From positions 46,781,687 to 46,845,686 of the forward strand of contig NC_084598.1 of NCBI RefSeq assembly GCF_033807715.1: DNA of 64,000 nt, read 5' to 3'. The DNA comes from Cololabis saira (lineage: Eukaryota > Chordata > Actinopteri > Beloniformes > Belonidae). The position numbers and the translations under genes are program-made. The notes beneath the pieces were generated by a model. The model was given only the letters and a program-made list of their open reading frames with translations. It did not search any database and was not told the origin of the DNA. Of the stretch, positions 34,831-44,766 are shown in pieces (the stretch's first letter is position 1; each line of letters starts with the position of its first letter).

Positions 34831-34991
34831 GCAGCACCTGATGGTGACACGTTAGTTTAATTAAATATTAATTAATTATAATGATGTGTTGCAGCACCTC
34901 ATGGTGACGGTTAGTTTAATTAATTATAATGATGTGTTGCAGCACCTGATGGTGACGCCGTTAGTTTAATTAAATATTAATGTTTTTCCAG
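34831..34991 (+). repeat. Exon 16 acceptor-edge copies
   Basis: Three units of about 50-56 bp carry TGTTGCAGCACCTGATGGTGAC followed by GTTAGTTTAATTAA. Each duplicates the acceptor and first 16 bases of exon 16. The real acceptor is TTTTTCCAG at 34983-34991. Confidence 0.9.
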
Positions 34992-35089
34992 CACCTGATG
35001 GTAACCGCCCGGCGTTTCACCGTCATCATCGAGGAGAAGCTGCTGCTGAAACTGCTCAGTTTTCTTCGGATACGGAGACGCAGAAGCTG
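34992..35089 (+). CDS. vps13d: vps13d exon 16 (one-base insertion)
   Basis: It reads HLMVTARRFTVIIEEKLLLK and LLSF, then loses frame: RIRRRRS appears where VPS13D has GYxxAE. The run TTTT at 35060-35063 has one base too many; without it the frame continues GYGDAEA and the 98-bp exon becomes 97 bp, the length required by the flanking phases. Either the base is a sequence error or this allele is broken. Confidence 0.88.
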
Positions 35090-35219
35090 GTGGGTGTTTG
35101 GTCCGTCTGTCTGTCCGTCTGTCTGTCCGTCTGTCTGTCCTGGTGTAGAACTGAACCCTCAACCCCCTAATGTCCGTCTGTCTGTCCGTCTGTCTGTCTG
35201 TCTGTCCGTCTGTCTGTCC

Positions 35220-35254
<35 letters not shown>

Positions 35255-35422
35255 CCCATGAGGAACTGAACCCTCAACCCTGTAACGTTTGTCTGTCCTG
35301 ATGGGGAATCCAACCCTCAACCCTGTAATGTCTGTCTGTCTGTCTGTCTCCTCATGGGGAATTGAACCCTCAACCCCTGTAACGTTTGTCTGTCTCCTCA
35401 TGGGGAATCCAACCCTCAACTC
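35090..35422 (+). repeat. (GTCTGTCC)n and CCCTCAACCCTGTAACG repeat
   Basis: GTCTGTCC/GTCTGTCT runs (35100-35255) are followed by about 47-bp units containing CTCATGGGGAATTGAACCCT and CAACCCTGTAACGTCTGTCT. The units resume at 35788 after a MITE. Confidence 0.92.
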
Positions 35423-35787
35423 TAGGGCTGGGCGATTTTGGACAAAAATAAAATCCAGATTTTTTTTCTCTGAAAACCCGATTTTTCGATTTAGGTTTTT
35501 TTTGGTAAAACTACAAAAGACAATGGAATAAATTGTTTCAAATAGTTTATCTTTATTTTTAAATAAAAATAGCAAACAAATGTCCCTATTGGGAATGAAG
35601 TGCAACTGAAAGATCCTGTAAATCCTCCTTGAGTTTAGTAAAGTTTTCTTGACCAAACAAAGACGACTAGACGAGCTCCGTCTGTAATGCAGCTGCAAAA
35701 AAGGAACATCCCATTTTCCTTTTTTTACCTTCGATTGTGATTAATAAATCCGATTTAGATTTAAAATCGATTAAACGCACAGCCCTA
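35423..35787. mobile_element. hAT-like MITE (TAGGGCTGGGCGAT type)
   Basis: Ends are TAGGGCTGGGCGATTTTGG and TTAAACGCACAGCCCTA. The 8-bp flanks CTCAACTC and CTCAACCC differ by one base and lie in the minisatellite. The body is similar to 43496-43873. It is non-coding; the minus-strand ORF over it is incidental. Confidence 0.8.
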
Positions 35788-35949
35788 CTCAACCCTGTAA
35801 CGTCTGTCTCCTCATGAGGAATTGAACCCTCAACCCCTGTAACGTCTGTCTCCTCATGGGGAATTGAACCCTCAACCCTGTAACGTCTGTCTCCTCATGG
35901 GGAATTGAACCCCTCGACCCTGAACCTGCACCTGAACCCGCACCACCAG

Positions 35950-36100
35950 AGGTGGAGAAACTGGACGACAACCTGCACGAGCGTCCGGGCGACGCGGCGG
36001 CGCCGCGCCGAAGCGCTACTACTTTGAGAACCTGAAGATCAGCCTCCCCCAGGTGAAGCTGAGCGTGTTCACGTCCAGCAAGCTGCCGCCGGACCTCAAG
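35950..36100 (+). CDS. vps13d: vps13d exon 17 (one base missing)
   Basis: It starts EVEKLDDNLHERPGDAAA. It should continue into RYYFENLKISLPQVKLSVFT, but that sequence is in another frame, so one base is missing in the GC-rich stretch at about 35992-36011. The 151-bp length is one short of the phase-compatible 152. The exon ends SSKLPPDLK with donor GTACTG. Confidence 0.87.
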
Positions 36101-36364
36101 GTACTGAACCCTCAACCCTAGACCCCCCTAGACCCCCAACCCAGACCCCTACCCCCTACTACCTAACCCCCTAGACCCCCCAGACCTAGACCCTAGACCT
36201 AGACCACCTCCCCCAGGTGAAGCTGAGCGTGTTCACGTCCAGCAAGCTGCCGCCGGACCTGAAGGTACGGAACCCTCAACCCTAGACCCCCCTTAGACCC
36301 CCCTAGACCTAGACCCCCTAGACCACCTGCCCCAGGTGAAGCTGAGCGTGTTCACGTCCAGCAG
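36101..36364 (+). repeat. Exon 17 end copies and CCCTAGACCCC repeat
   Basis: Two copies of CCCCAGGTGAAGCTGAGCGT and GTTCACGTCCAGCAAGCTGC, one complete to GACCTGAAGGTACGG (36213-36270) and one cut after TCCAGC at 36363 by a LINE insertion. They are separated by 'ccctagacccc' units. Confidence 0.88.
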
Positions 36365-37906
36365 ATCTGAAAAGCTGCGAAAGATACCATCCTTGTAAAG
36401 TTCTCCAAAACTTTTCAGGCCCTTATTATGCCATATGAGAAAGGGTTGAATCTGTAAGCGGAGGTCGAAATAAATGATTGTTCAGTAATGGAGCTAAAGT
36501 AGATGCTGACTTAAATTTGAAGTGTTTCCTAAATTGATACCAAATTTTAAGTGTGGAGTGAACCACTTGATTATTTGTAAAGACAGAGAGGTTGGATGGA
36601 ATAGATGAGGTAAGTAGAGCAGGTAAAGAGGATGAAATGCATGACTGTGCCTCCAATTTACACCATGTCATATTCACCGATTTGAACCAAAATGAAATGT
36701 TTTGAATATGTGCTGCCCAATAATACAGTTGGAAATTGGGAAGTACCAGTCCGCCATTGAATTTACATCTCTGAAGTGTGGATTTGCGGATTCTAGGAGC
36801 CTTCCCACACCATAAGAAGTCAGAAATAGTTTGATCAATTATTTAAAAAAAGTGTTTTGGTAAGAAAAGTGGAAGACATTTGAACAAAAGAAATTTGGGC
36901 AAAATGTTCATTTTAACTGTGTTAATTCTTCCAATTAACGAAAGAGGTAAGCTTTTCCATCTATGGAGGTCAAATTTAATTGTAGACATTAAAGGTGAGA
37001 AATTAGCAGAAAAAAGAGAGCTTAACGTTCTGGTTACGTTGATCCCAAGATACCTAAAGCCGGACGGACTAATCTTAAAAGGGATATCTGACTGTACGAG
37101 CTGTGATGCTGAGTCATTGATGGGATAGCATTCACTTTTAGAGACGTTCACTTTATAGCCTGAGAATGACCCGAATCTCTGGAAAGCAGATACAATTGAA
37201 GGAATGGAGAGGACAGGATCCGAGACGTATAACAATAAGTCATCAGTGTAAAGTGACAGCTTAAATTCTGTTCCCAAACGGGAGATCCCAGTAAAAGTGG
37301 GGGGAGGACCTCAGAAAGATTGACAGGGGCTCTATAGCTAGTGCGAATAATAGGGGAGAGAGGGGACACCCCTGTCTGGTGCCACGGGCTAGAGTAAAAA
37401 AATTGGAGCCGAATGCCATTAGTGGAAACGCTTGCTTGTGAAGACGTGTAAAGGAGACGTATCCAAGAAATGAACCCATTCCCCAGCCCAAACTTCTTCA
37501 GTACAGTAAATAAATAGTCCCATTCAACCCTATTGAATGCCTTTTCATTATCGACCGAGATTACGACTTCAGGTGTTGTAGTTACAGTTTTAGAATGAAT
37601 AATATTTAAAAGTGTCCGGACATTAAAGAATAACTGTCGCCCCTTAACAAATCCTGTCTGTTCATTTGAGACAATAGTTGGTACAATGTTCTCCAAGCGA
37701 TAAGCCAAAGCTTTAGCAAGGATCCTAGCATCTACATTTATTAACGAAAGAGGTCTGTATGAGCCGCAGAGAGTTGGATCTTTATCTTTTTTTAAGAGGA
37801 GACTTATGGAGGCTTGCCTTAAAGTGGGAGGGAGAGTGCCATGTTCCAGTGGTTCCTTATAAACAGCATGCAATACAGGGGACAATTCATCCTGAAATTT
37901 CAGGGT
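36365..37906 (-). mobile_element. L1-like (Tx1 group) LINE fragment, ORF2 with frameshifts
   Basis: Minus-strand pieces 37885-37148, 37277-36843 and 36677-36426 together give a reverse transcriptase. Recognisable parts are [77 protein letters not shown] (YTDD instead of YADD) and GFRYLGINVTRTLSSL. It is interrupted by frameshifts and truncated at both ends relative to the copy at 57402. It lies inside a broken exon 17 copy, so it inserted after the duplication. Confidence 0.88.
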
Positions 37907-38625
37907 GGTCTGGTCTAACGTCTGGTCTAATGGGGTCTGGTCTAATATCTGGTTTTATCCCTAGAGGCTCTAAAGGGAACTCTGGGGGGTCTGGTCTAAT
38001 ATCTGGTTTATCCCTCCAGGCTCTAAAGGGGACTCTGGGGGTCTGGTCTAATATCTGGTTTTATCCCTCCAGGCTCTAAAGGGAACTCTGGGGGTCTGGT
38101 CTAATACCTGGTTTATACCTCCAGGCTCTAAAGGGAACTCTGGGGGTCTGGTCTAATACCTGGTTCTGTCCCCTCCAGGCTCTAAAGGGAACTATGGGGG
38201 TCTGGTTTAATATCTGGGGGTCTGGTCTAATATCTGGGGGTCTGGTCTAATACCTGGTTCTGTCCCTCCAGGCTCTAAAGGGAACTCTGGGGGTCTGGTC
38301 TAATATCTGGGGGTCTGGTCTAATACCTGGTTGTCTGGTCTAATATCTGGGGTCTGGTCTAATATCTGGTTTATCCCTCCATGCTCTAAAGGGAACTCTG
38401 GGGGTCTGGTCTAATACCTGGTTGTCTGGTCTAATATCTGGGGGTCTGGTCTAATACCTGGTTCTGTCCCTCCAGGCTCTAAAGGGAACTCTGGGGGTCT
38501 GGTCTAATATCTGGGGGTCTGGTCTAATATCTGGGGGTCTGGTCTAATATCTGGGGGTCTGGTCTAATATCTGGGGTCTGGTCTAATATCTGGGGGTCTG
38601 GTCTAATGTCTGGTTTATCCTCCAG
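37907..38625 (+). repeat. Exon 18 acceptor-edge tandem array
   Basis: About eight units carry TCCAGGCTCTAAAGGGAACT then CTGGGGGTCTGGTCTAATAT and CTGGTTTATCC. Each repeats the acceptor and first 18 bases of exon 18 (ALKGTL), separated by one or more GGGGGTCTGGTCTAATATCT units. Confidence 0.92.
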
Positions 38626-38761
38626 GCTCTAAAGGGAACTCTGGGTTTCCCTCTGGTCCGGTTTGAAGACGCCGTCATCAACATGTATCCGTTCACCAGA
38701 GTTCACCCCGTACGAAACCCAGGAGATCATCGTCAACGACATCCTGAAGCACTTCAGAGAG
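38626..38761 (+). CDS. vps13d: vps13d exon 18 (one-base insertion)
   Basis: It reads ALKGTLGFPLVRFEDAVINM and YPFTRVHP, then an extra G at about 38710 shifts the frame away from YETQEIIVNDILKHFRE, which follows in the next frame. Length 136 bp versus a phase-compatible 135. Donor GTAACT. Confidence 0.87.
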
Positions 38762-39402
38762 GTAACTAGTTAACTAGCATTAACTAGAGGTTAACTAGCA
38801 CCAACTAATACTAACTAGAGGTTAACTAGCACTAACTAGAGGTTAACTACCGTTTCAGAGAGGTAACTAGTTAACTAGCACTAACTAACACTAACTAGAG
38901 GTTAACTAACACTAACTAGAGGTTAACTAACACTAACTACAGGTTAACTAGCACTAACTAGAGGTTGAACTAGCACTAACTAGAGGTTAACTAGCACTAA
39001 CTAGAGGTTTAACTAACGCTTCAGAGAGGGTAACTAGTTAACTAGCACTAACTAGTGCTAACTAGACACTTAACTAGAGGTTTACTAGCACTAACTAGAG
39101 GTTAACTAAACCCAGGAGATCATCGTCAACGACATCCTGAAGCACTTCAGAGAGGTAACTAGTTAATTAACGCTAACTAACACTAACTAGAGGTTAACTA
39201 ATCACTAACTAGAGGTTAACTAATCACTAACTAGAGGTTAACTAGCACTTCAGAGGTAACTAGTTAACTAACACTAACTAGAGGTTTACTAGTTTACTAA
39301 ACACTAACACCTCCCCAGGAGTTCATGAGCCAGGCAGCTCAGATCCTGTTTAGCTGGTTTAAACCTGTTTAAACCGGTTTTCCCCCTCTGTTTTCCTGCC
39401 AG
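38762..39402 (+). repeat. Exon 18 donor-edge array and exon 19 acceptor copy
   Basis: TTCAGAGAGGTAACTAGTTA occurs at several places among AACTAGAGGTTAACTAGCACT units. One longer copy near 39108-39160 holds CCCAGGAGATCATCGTCAAC and CTGAAGCACTTCAGAGAGG. CCCCAGGAGTTCATGAGCCA at about 39314 is a copy of the exon 19 start. Confidence 0.92.
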
Positions 39403-39570
39403 GAGCTCATGAGCCAGGCAGCTCAGATCCTGGGCTCGGTGGATTTCCTGGGCAACCCCATGGGGCTCCTGAATGACGTCACGGAGGGCGTGTCCGAGCT
39501 AATCCGCTACGGCAACGTGGGCGGCCTGATCCGCAACGTCACGCACGGGGTTTCCAACTCCGCTGCTAAG
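39403..39570 (+). CDS. vps13d: vps13d exon 19
   Basis: It reads ELMSQAAQILGSVDFLGNPM, GLLNDVTEGVSELIRYGNVG and GLIRNVTHGVSNSAAK, with donor GTAGGT. It is 168 bp and open. This is the most conserved part of the VPS13/ATG2 C-terminal helical domain. That it is intact while neighbouring exons are frameshifted argues against long-standing loss of the gene. Confidence 0.95.
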
Positions 39571-39884
39571 GTAGGTGGCTAGCACCACGCTAGCATGATG
39601 CTAGCACCACGCTAGCATGATGCTAGCACCACGCTAGCATCGCTACATCATGCTAGCATCACTACGTCACGCTAGCAACGCTACGTCACCCACAGAGTTT
39701 CTGCTGGTGGACCAGGACCAGGTGAGCGTGTCCGAGCTAATCCGCTACGGATTGCGGACCCTGGATCTGGTCCAGGTCTTAGTCCAGGTCCTAGTCCTGG
39801 TCCTGGTCCAGGTCCTGGACTGGTTTCTGATCCTGGTTCTGGTCCTGGTCCTGGACTGGTTTCTGAACCTGGTTCTGGTTTCAG
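39571..39884 (+). repeat. GCTAGCACCAC repeats, exon 19 fragment copy and GGTCCTGGTCCAGG repeat
   Basis: 'gctagcaccacgctagcatgat' units run to 39690. A piece of exon 19 (GTGTCCGAGCTAATCCGCTA at 39727) is duplicated out of context. 'cctggtcctggtccagg' units then run to the exon 20 acceptor. Confidence 0.85.
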
Positions 39885-40019
39885 TTTGCAGGAACACTCT
39901 CTGACGGTCTGGGGAAGACGATGGACAACCGGCACCAGAAGTGAGCGTGAATACATCCAGGTACCACGGGGCCACCAGTGGGGAGCACCTGGTGGCCGGG
40001 ATCCACGGCCTGGCCCACG
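39885..40019 (+). CDS. vps13d: vps13d exon 20 (two one-base insertions)
   Basis: It reads FAGTLSDGLGKTMDNRHQ, then needs removal of one A at 39939-39940 to give SEREYI and of one C at 39957-39958 to give RYHGATSGEHLVAGIHGLAH. Length 135 versus a phase-compatible 133 bp. Donor GTACGG after one base of Gly. As written, TGA follows HQK. Confidence 0.86.
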
Positions 40020-40665
40020 GTACGGTTTAAAAACCTCCTGTTACACCGGTTTACGCTGGTTTAAACCGGTTTACGCTGGTTTTAAACCGGTTTACGCTGG
40101 TTTAAACCGGTTTACCGCTGGTTTAAACCGGTTTACGCTGGTTTAAACCGGTTTACGCTGGTTTAAACCGGTTTACGCTGGTTTAAACTGGTTTACGCTG
40201 GTTTAAACCTGTTTACGCTGGTTTAAACTGGTTTATGCTGGTTTAAACTGGTTTATACTGGTTTAAACCGGTTTACGCTGGTTTAAACCTGTTTACGCTG
40301 GTTTAAACCGGTTTACGCTGGTTTAAACATGTTTAAAACTGGTTTAAACCGGTTTACGCTGGTTTTAACATGTTTAAACCGGTTTACGCTGGTTTTGACA
40401 TGTTTAAACCGGTTTACGCTGGTTTTGACATGTTTAACCCCGGTTTACGCTGGTTTAAACATGTTTAAACTGGTTTAAACCGGTTTACGCTGGTTTTAAC
40501 ATGTTTAAACCGGTTTACGCTGGTTTTGACATGTTTAAACCGGTTTACGCTGGTTTTGACATGTTTAAACTGGTTTAAACCGGTTTACGCTGGTTTAAAC
40601 CGGTTTACGCTGGTTTAAACCGGTTTGCGCTGGTTTTAAACCGGTTTACGCTGGTTTATAGCTTT
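40020..40665 (+). repeat. Minisatellite GGTTTAAACCGGTTTACGCT
   Basis: About 30 units of a roughly 20-bp repeat, with a variant GGTTTTAACATGTTTAAACC in the distal half. The TTTAAACCGGTTTA core is nearly palindromic. Confidence 0.96.
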
Positions 40666-40857
40666 GGAGGAGGAGTGCCTCCTTCTGCAGCCGTGGCACT
40701 AACTAGACAATTTCCTCGCAGAAATTTCTAGAGTGCCACGGCGGGCTGCTGCACATTTGTGTACATTATTGCATTTTGAAAGCAATAAAGGTGAAGGACT
40801 CAAAACTAAGTCCAATGACACCACACATGATAACTAACAATAACTCTGTTTCCTCAG
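40666..40857. other. Dispersed repeat fragment ahead of exon 21
   Basis: TGCCTCCTTCTGCAGCCGTGGCAC and a partly inverted GAGTGCCACGGCGGGC. The following 'aaggactcaaaactaagtcc' matches 43993-44015. This is a fragment of the dispersed family also seen at 14361. Confidence 0.45.
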
Positions 40858-41057
40858 GAATCATCGGGGGGGATGACCAGCATCATCACGTCCACCGTGG
40901 AGGGCGTGAAGACCGAGGGCGGCAGTCAGCGGCTTCTTCTCCGGCCTGGGCAAAGGTCTGGTGGGAAACGGTCACCAAACCGCGTGGCCGGGGCGCTGGA
41001 CTTCGCCTCGGAGACGGCCCAGACGGTCCGGGACATGGCTAGCCTTAGCAACCACAG
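40858..41057 (+). CDS. vps13d: vps13d exon 21 (four one-base insertions)
   Basis: Pieces in successive frames give IIGG, MTSIITSTVEGVKTEGG, VSGFFSGLGKGLVG, TVTKP and VAGALDFASETAQTVRDMAS. The breaks are at the G run 40866-40872 (7 G, 6 expected), A at 40924, A in 40966-40968 and C near 40983. Length 200 versus a phase-compatible 196 bp. Donor GTTAGC. Confidence 0.85.
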
Positions 41058-41683
41058 GTTAGCATGTTAGCCTCGGATACGACCCAGACGGTCCGGGACA
41101 TGGCTAGCCTTAGCAACCACAGGTTAGCATGTTAGCATGTTAGCCTCGGAGACGGCCCAGACGGTCCGGGACATGGCTAGCCTTAGCAACCACAGGTTAG
41201 CATGTTAGCCTCGGAGACGGCCCAGACGGTGCGGGACATGGCTAGCCTTAGCAAACCACAGTTGGGTTAGCATGTTAGCATGTTAGCCTCGGAGACGGCC
41301 CAGACGGTGCGGGGACATGGCTAGCCTTAGCAACCACAGGTTAGCATGTTAGCATGTTAGCCTCGGAGACGGCCCAGACGGTCCGGGACATGGCTAGCCT
41401 TAGCAACCACATGTTAGCCTCGGATACGGCCCAGACGGTCCGGGACATGGCTAGCCTTAGCAACCACAGGTTTAGCATGTTAGCATGTTAGCCTTGGAGA
41501 CGGCCCAGACGGTCCGGGACATGGCTAGCCTTAGCAACCACAGGTTAGCATGTTAGCATGTTAGCCTCGGAGACGGCCCAGACGGTCCGGGACATGGCTA
41601 GCCTTAGCAACCACAGGTTGGGGGTCCAGGTTGGTCCAGGTTGGGGGGTCCAGGTCTAACAGGACTCTCTTGTTCCGGTCCAG
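41058..41683 (+). repeat. Exon 21 donor-edge tandem array
   Basis: About eight units of TCGGAGACGGCCCAGACGGT then CCGGGACATGGCTAGCCTTA and GCAACCACAGGTTAGCATGT. Each is the last 60 bases of exon 21 plus its donor and a TTAGCATG spacer. Short GGTTGGGGGGTCCAG copies of the exon 22 acceptor follow. Confidence 0.93.
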
Positions 41684-41817
41684 GTTGGGGGGTCCAGCGG
41701 GTCCGGAGGCCCCGGTGCTGTAAGGGTCCTCAGGGTCTTCTGTCCCGGTTCTCGTCCTCTCAGGCCAAAGGGTCAGGAGACGCTGTTCAGCCTGACGGAC
41801 GACATCCACGCAGAGTT
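41684..41817 (+). CDS. vps13d: vps13d exon 22 (two one-base insertions)
   Basis: After removing one G from the run 41687-41692 it reads VQRVRRPRCCKGPQGLLSRF and SSSQAKG; removing T at 41773 then gives QETLFSLTDDIHAE plus two bases. Length 134 versus a phase-compatible 132 bp, donor GTGAGT. The RVRRPRCC-GPQGLL block is characteristic of VPS13D. Confidence 0.86.
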
Positions 41818-42564
41818 GTGAGTATTTACCCTGATCAATACCCTGATCAATAACCTGATCAATAACCTCCGTCCACGCAGAGTTGTGGAGTATTTACCCT
41901 GATCAATACCCTGATCAATAACCTGATCAATAACCTCCATCTGATCAATAACCTGATCAATAACCTCCATCTGATCAATAACCTGATCAATAACCTCCAT
42001 CCACGCAGAGTTGTGAGTATTTACCATGATCAATACCCTGATCAATAACCTCATTCTGATCAATAACCTCATTCTGATCAATAACCTGATCAATAACCTG
42101 ATCAATAACCTCCATCTGATCAATAACCTCCATCCACGCAGAGTTGTAGGTTTTTACCCTGATCAATAACCTGATCTGTTACCTGATCAATAACCTGATC
42201 AATAACCTCCATCCATGCAGAGTTGTGAGTTTTTACCCTGATCAATAACCTGATCTGTTACCTGATCAATAACCTGATCAATAACCTCCATCCATGCAGA
42301 GTCCTCCATCCATGCAGAGTTGTGAAGTATTTACCCTGATCAATAACCTGATCAATAACCTCCATCCTCGCAGAGTTGTGAGTATTTAACCTGATCAGTT
42401 AACGACCTGATCAATAACCTCCATCTGATTGTTCCAGGTATTAGTCAGACCTTATGGGACGGTAGTGAGTGTTCAGGTATTAGTCAGACCTTATGGGACG
42501 GTAGTGAGTGTTCCAGGTATTAGTCAGACCTTATGGGACGGTAGTGAGTGTTCCAGGTATTAGT
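41818..42564 (+). repeat. Exon 22 donor-edge copies and CCTGATCAATAA minisatellite
   Basis: CCACGCAGAGTTGTGAGTAT recurs at least six times (about 41872, 42000, 42131, 42212, 42311, 42365), separated by 'ctgatcaataacc' units. Three 39-bp units of GTTCCAGGTATTAGTCAGAC then occupy 42432-42560. Confidence 0.93.
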
Positions 42565-42740
42565 CAGACGGAACTACGAGTAAACCTGCACTCTGAGAGC
42601 GGAGAGCTCTGCCAGGAACATAAGGCTCTATCGGGTCTTGTAAATACTGCGGAGCTAAGCCGTTTTTGGCTTTATATGCAAGTAATTAAATTTTAAATTG
42701 GATTCTGAATTTTACAGGTAGCCAATGTAGCGATCATGTA
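42565..42740 (-). mobile_element. L2-type LINE fragment
   Basis: It is nearly the same segment as 13740-13925 ('cgagtaaacctgcactctgag', 'aaattggattctgaattttac'), in the same orientation, coding in minus for the L2 reverse-transcriptase C-terminal block. Confidence 0.65.
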
Positions 42741-42946
42741 CTCATTCAGAAAAAAATTAAATAAATAAATAAATAAAAATACATAAAATAAAAATAATAA
42801 ATTAAATTAAAAAAATTTAAGTAAATTAAATAAAAACTATTAAAAAATAAGAATAAATGAAATAAAACAAATAAAATAAAGTGGAGCCCCTGGACAGCTA
42901 CTGCGTGCTGGTCAATACCTGATCAATAACCCGTCCCTCTCCCCAG
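42741..42946 (+). repeat. A-rich tract and exon 23 fragment copy
   Basis: AAATAAAAT-type low-complexity sequence runs to 42880. GTGGAGCCCCTGGACAGCTA and CTGCGTGCTGGTC at 42881-42913, a copy of exon 23 bases, precede the real acceptor. Confidence 0.8.
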
Positions 42947-43187
42947 CTTCATGGCCGTGGAGCCCCAGGACAGCTACTGCGTGCTGGTCTCCTCCAGGGC
43001 CGTGTACTTCCTGAAGCCGGGCGACCCGGCGGAGCGGGAGTCCATCTTCCTGGAGGTCAAGTACGACGACCTCTACCACTGCCTGGTGTCCAAGGACCAC
43101 GGGAAGGTTTACGTGCAGCTGACCAAGAAGGCCGAGAGCAGCAGCAGCGGGGTGGCCATGCCGGGGCCCTCCCACCAGAAACCCATG
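42947..43187 (+). CDS. vps13d: vps13d exon 23
   Basis: It joins via split Phe and reads FMAVEPQDSYCVLVSSRAVY, EVKYDDLYHCLVSKDHGKVY and GVAMPGPSHQKPM, with donor GTAGGT. It is 241 bp and fully open, encoding most of the PH-like C-terminal domain. The frame continues open into the following repeat, so a naive ORF call overextends it. Confidence 0.95.
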
Positions 43188-43495
43188 GTAGGTACCCATG
43201 CCGGGCCCCCCAGGGCCCTCGCACCAGAAACCCATGGTAGGTACCCATGCCGGGCCCCCGGGGCCCTCGCACCAGAAACCTATGGTAGGTACCCATGCCG
43301 GCCCTCCCACCAGAAACCCATGGTAGGTACCGGTGCCGGCCCCCCGGTCCCCCCGGGGCCCTCCCACCAGAAACCCATGGTAGGTACCGGTGCCGGGCCC
43401 CCCGGGGCCCTCCCACCAGAAACCCATGGTAGGTACCGGTGCCGGCCCCCCGGGCCCCCGGGGCCCTCCCACCAGAAACCCATGGTAGGTACCCA
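43188..43495 (+). repeat. Exon 23 donor-edge tandem array
   Basis: Six to seven units of GGGCCCTCCCACCAGAAACC then CATGGTAGGTACC, each containing GPSHQKPM plus the donor. Further scattered copies at 43882-43915, 44748-44766 and 45588-45606 show that the array was broken up by later insertions. Confidence 0.93.
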
Positions 43496-43873
43496 TGGGC
43501 TGGGCGATTTTGGACAAAAATAAAATCCCGATTTTTTTCTTGAAAACCTGATTTTCGATTTCGATTTTTTTTGGTAAAACTACAAGACAATGGAATAAAT
43601 TGTTTCAAATATTTTATCTTTATTTTTAAAGAAAAATAGCGAACAAATGTCCCAATTGGGAATGAAGTGCAAGTGAAAGATCCTGTAAATCCTCCTTGAG
43701 TTTAGTAAAGTGACATTTACAATTTTCTTGACCAAACAAAGACTAGACGAGCTCCGTCTGTAATGCAGCTGCAAAAAAAAAGGAAAATCCATTTTCCGAT
43801 TTTCCTTTTTTTAACATCGATTTTGATTAATAAATCCGATTTAGATTTAAAATCGATTAATCACACAGCCCTA
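43496..43873. mobile_element. hAT-like MITE with perfect 8-bp target duplication
   Basis: Body homologous to 35423-35787; ends TGGGCTGGGCGATTTTGG and TTAATCACACAGCCCTA. GGTACCCA is present exactly on both sides (43488-43495 and 43874-43881), and the target is a unit of the exon 23 array. Confidence 0.88.
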
Positions 43874-43915
43874 GGTACCCATGCCGGGGCCCTCGCACCA
43901 GAAACCCATGGTGAG

Positions 43916-44745
43916 TTAATTAAAATAAAATAAAAAATTAAAGCTGCAGGCTGCGGTGAACGGCCCTCACGCGTGCAATTTTCACCAATAAAAGTCAAGG
44001 ACTCAAAACTGAGTCCGATGACACCCCAATGACTCTTTATGTCAAACCATTCAAAAGTTATAGCAGAAAGTAGGAACTATCAAATATGGACCAATCAGAT
44101 GAAGGGGTTCGCACTTTTTGGCGTCTAGCGTCGCCACGGTAACGCTTTTGAAAGAGAAAAGTAATGCGCGTAGTCGCAGGATGGAGACGCATATTTTGAT
44201 GTATAACACACCTGGGTGCACGTTACGGTTCGGGCTGAATTAACTGCCGAAGGAATGGCAGAAATTTCGCCAAAATTCCACGATTAATTCAAAATGGCCG
44301 ACTTCCTGTTCGGTTTCGGGCATGACGCCAAGAGACTTTTCTTTAAGTTGTGACATGATACAGGTGTGTACCGATTTTTGTGCATCTACGTCAAACCGTA
44401 TTGTGGGGCTTGAGGCACAAAGTTTTCTAGGGGGCGCTGTTGAGCCGTTAGGCCACGCCCATTAATGCAAACCATTAAATATCACATTTTTCACCAGGAC
44501 TGGCTTGGTGCAAAATTTGGTGACTTTTGGGGCACGTTTAGGGGGAAAAAAGACCCTAATTTCTTCAGAAGAAAAACGAGAACAATTGCTACAGATACAG
44601 TAGGGCCTTCGCACTGTCAGTGCTCGGGCCTTAATAAAAAAAATTTAAAAAAAATAATATTTTAGAGGAGGAAGATTTTTTTTTTCATTATGCACTTTGA
44701 GAAAAAAGTCAAAATTTTATGAATAAAGTTGAAATGTTGAGAAAA
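43916..44745. mobile_element. Dispersed repeat ('gagtccgatgacacc' family) and GTCAAAATTTT units
   Basis: It contains the long form of the family found at 14361 and 40690, running to AGGGCCTTCGCACTGTCAGT and GCTCGGGCCTTAATAAAAAA near 44605-44640, followed by AT-rich sequence. No coding frame is convincing and I do not know the family. Confidence 0.5.
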
Positions 44746-44766
44746 ACCCCACCAGAAACCCACGGT

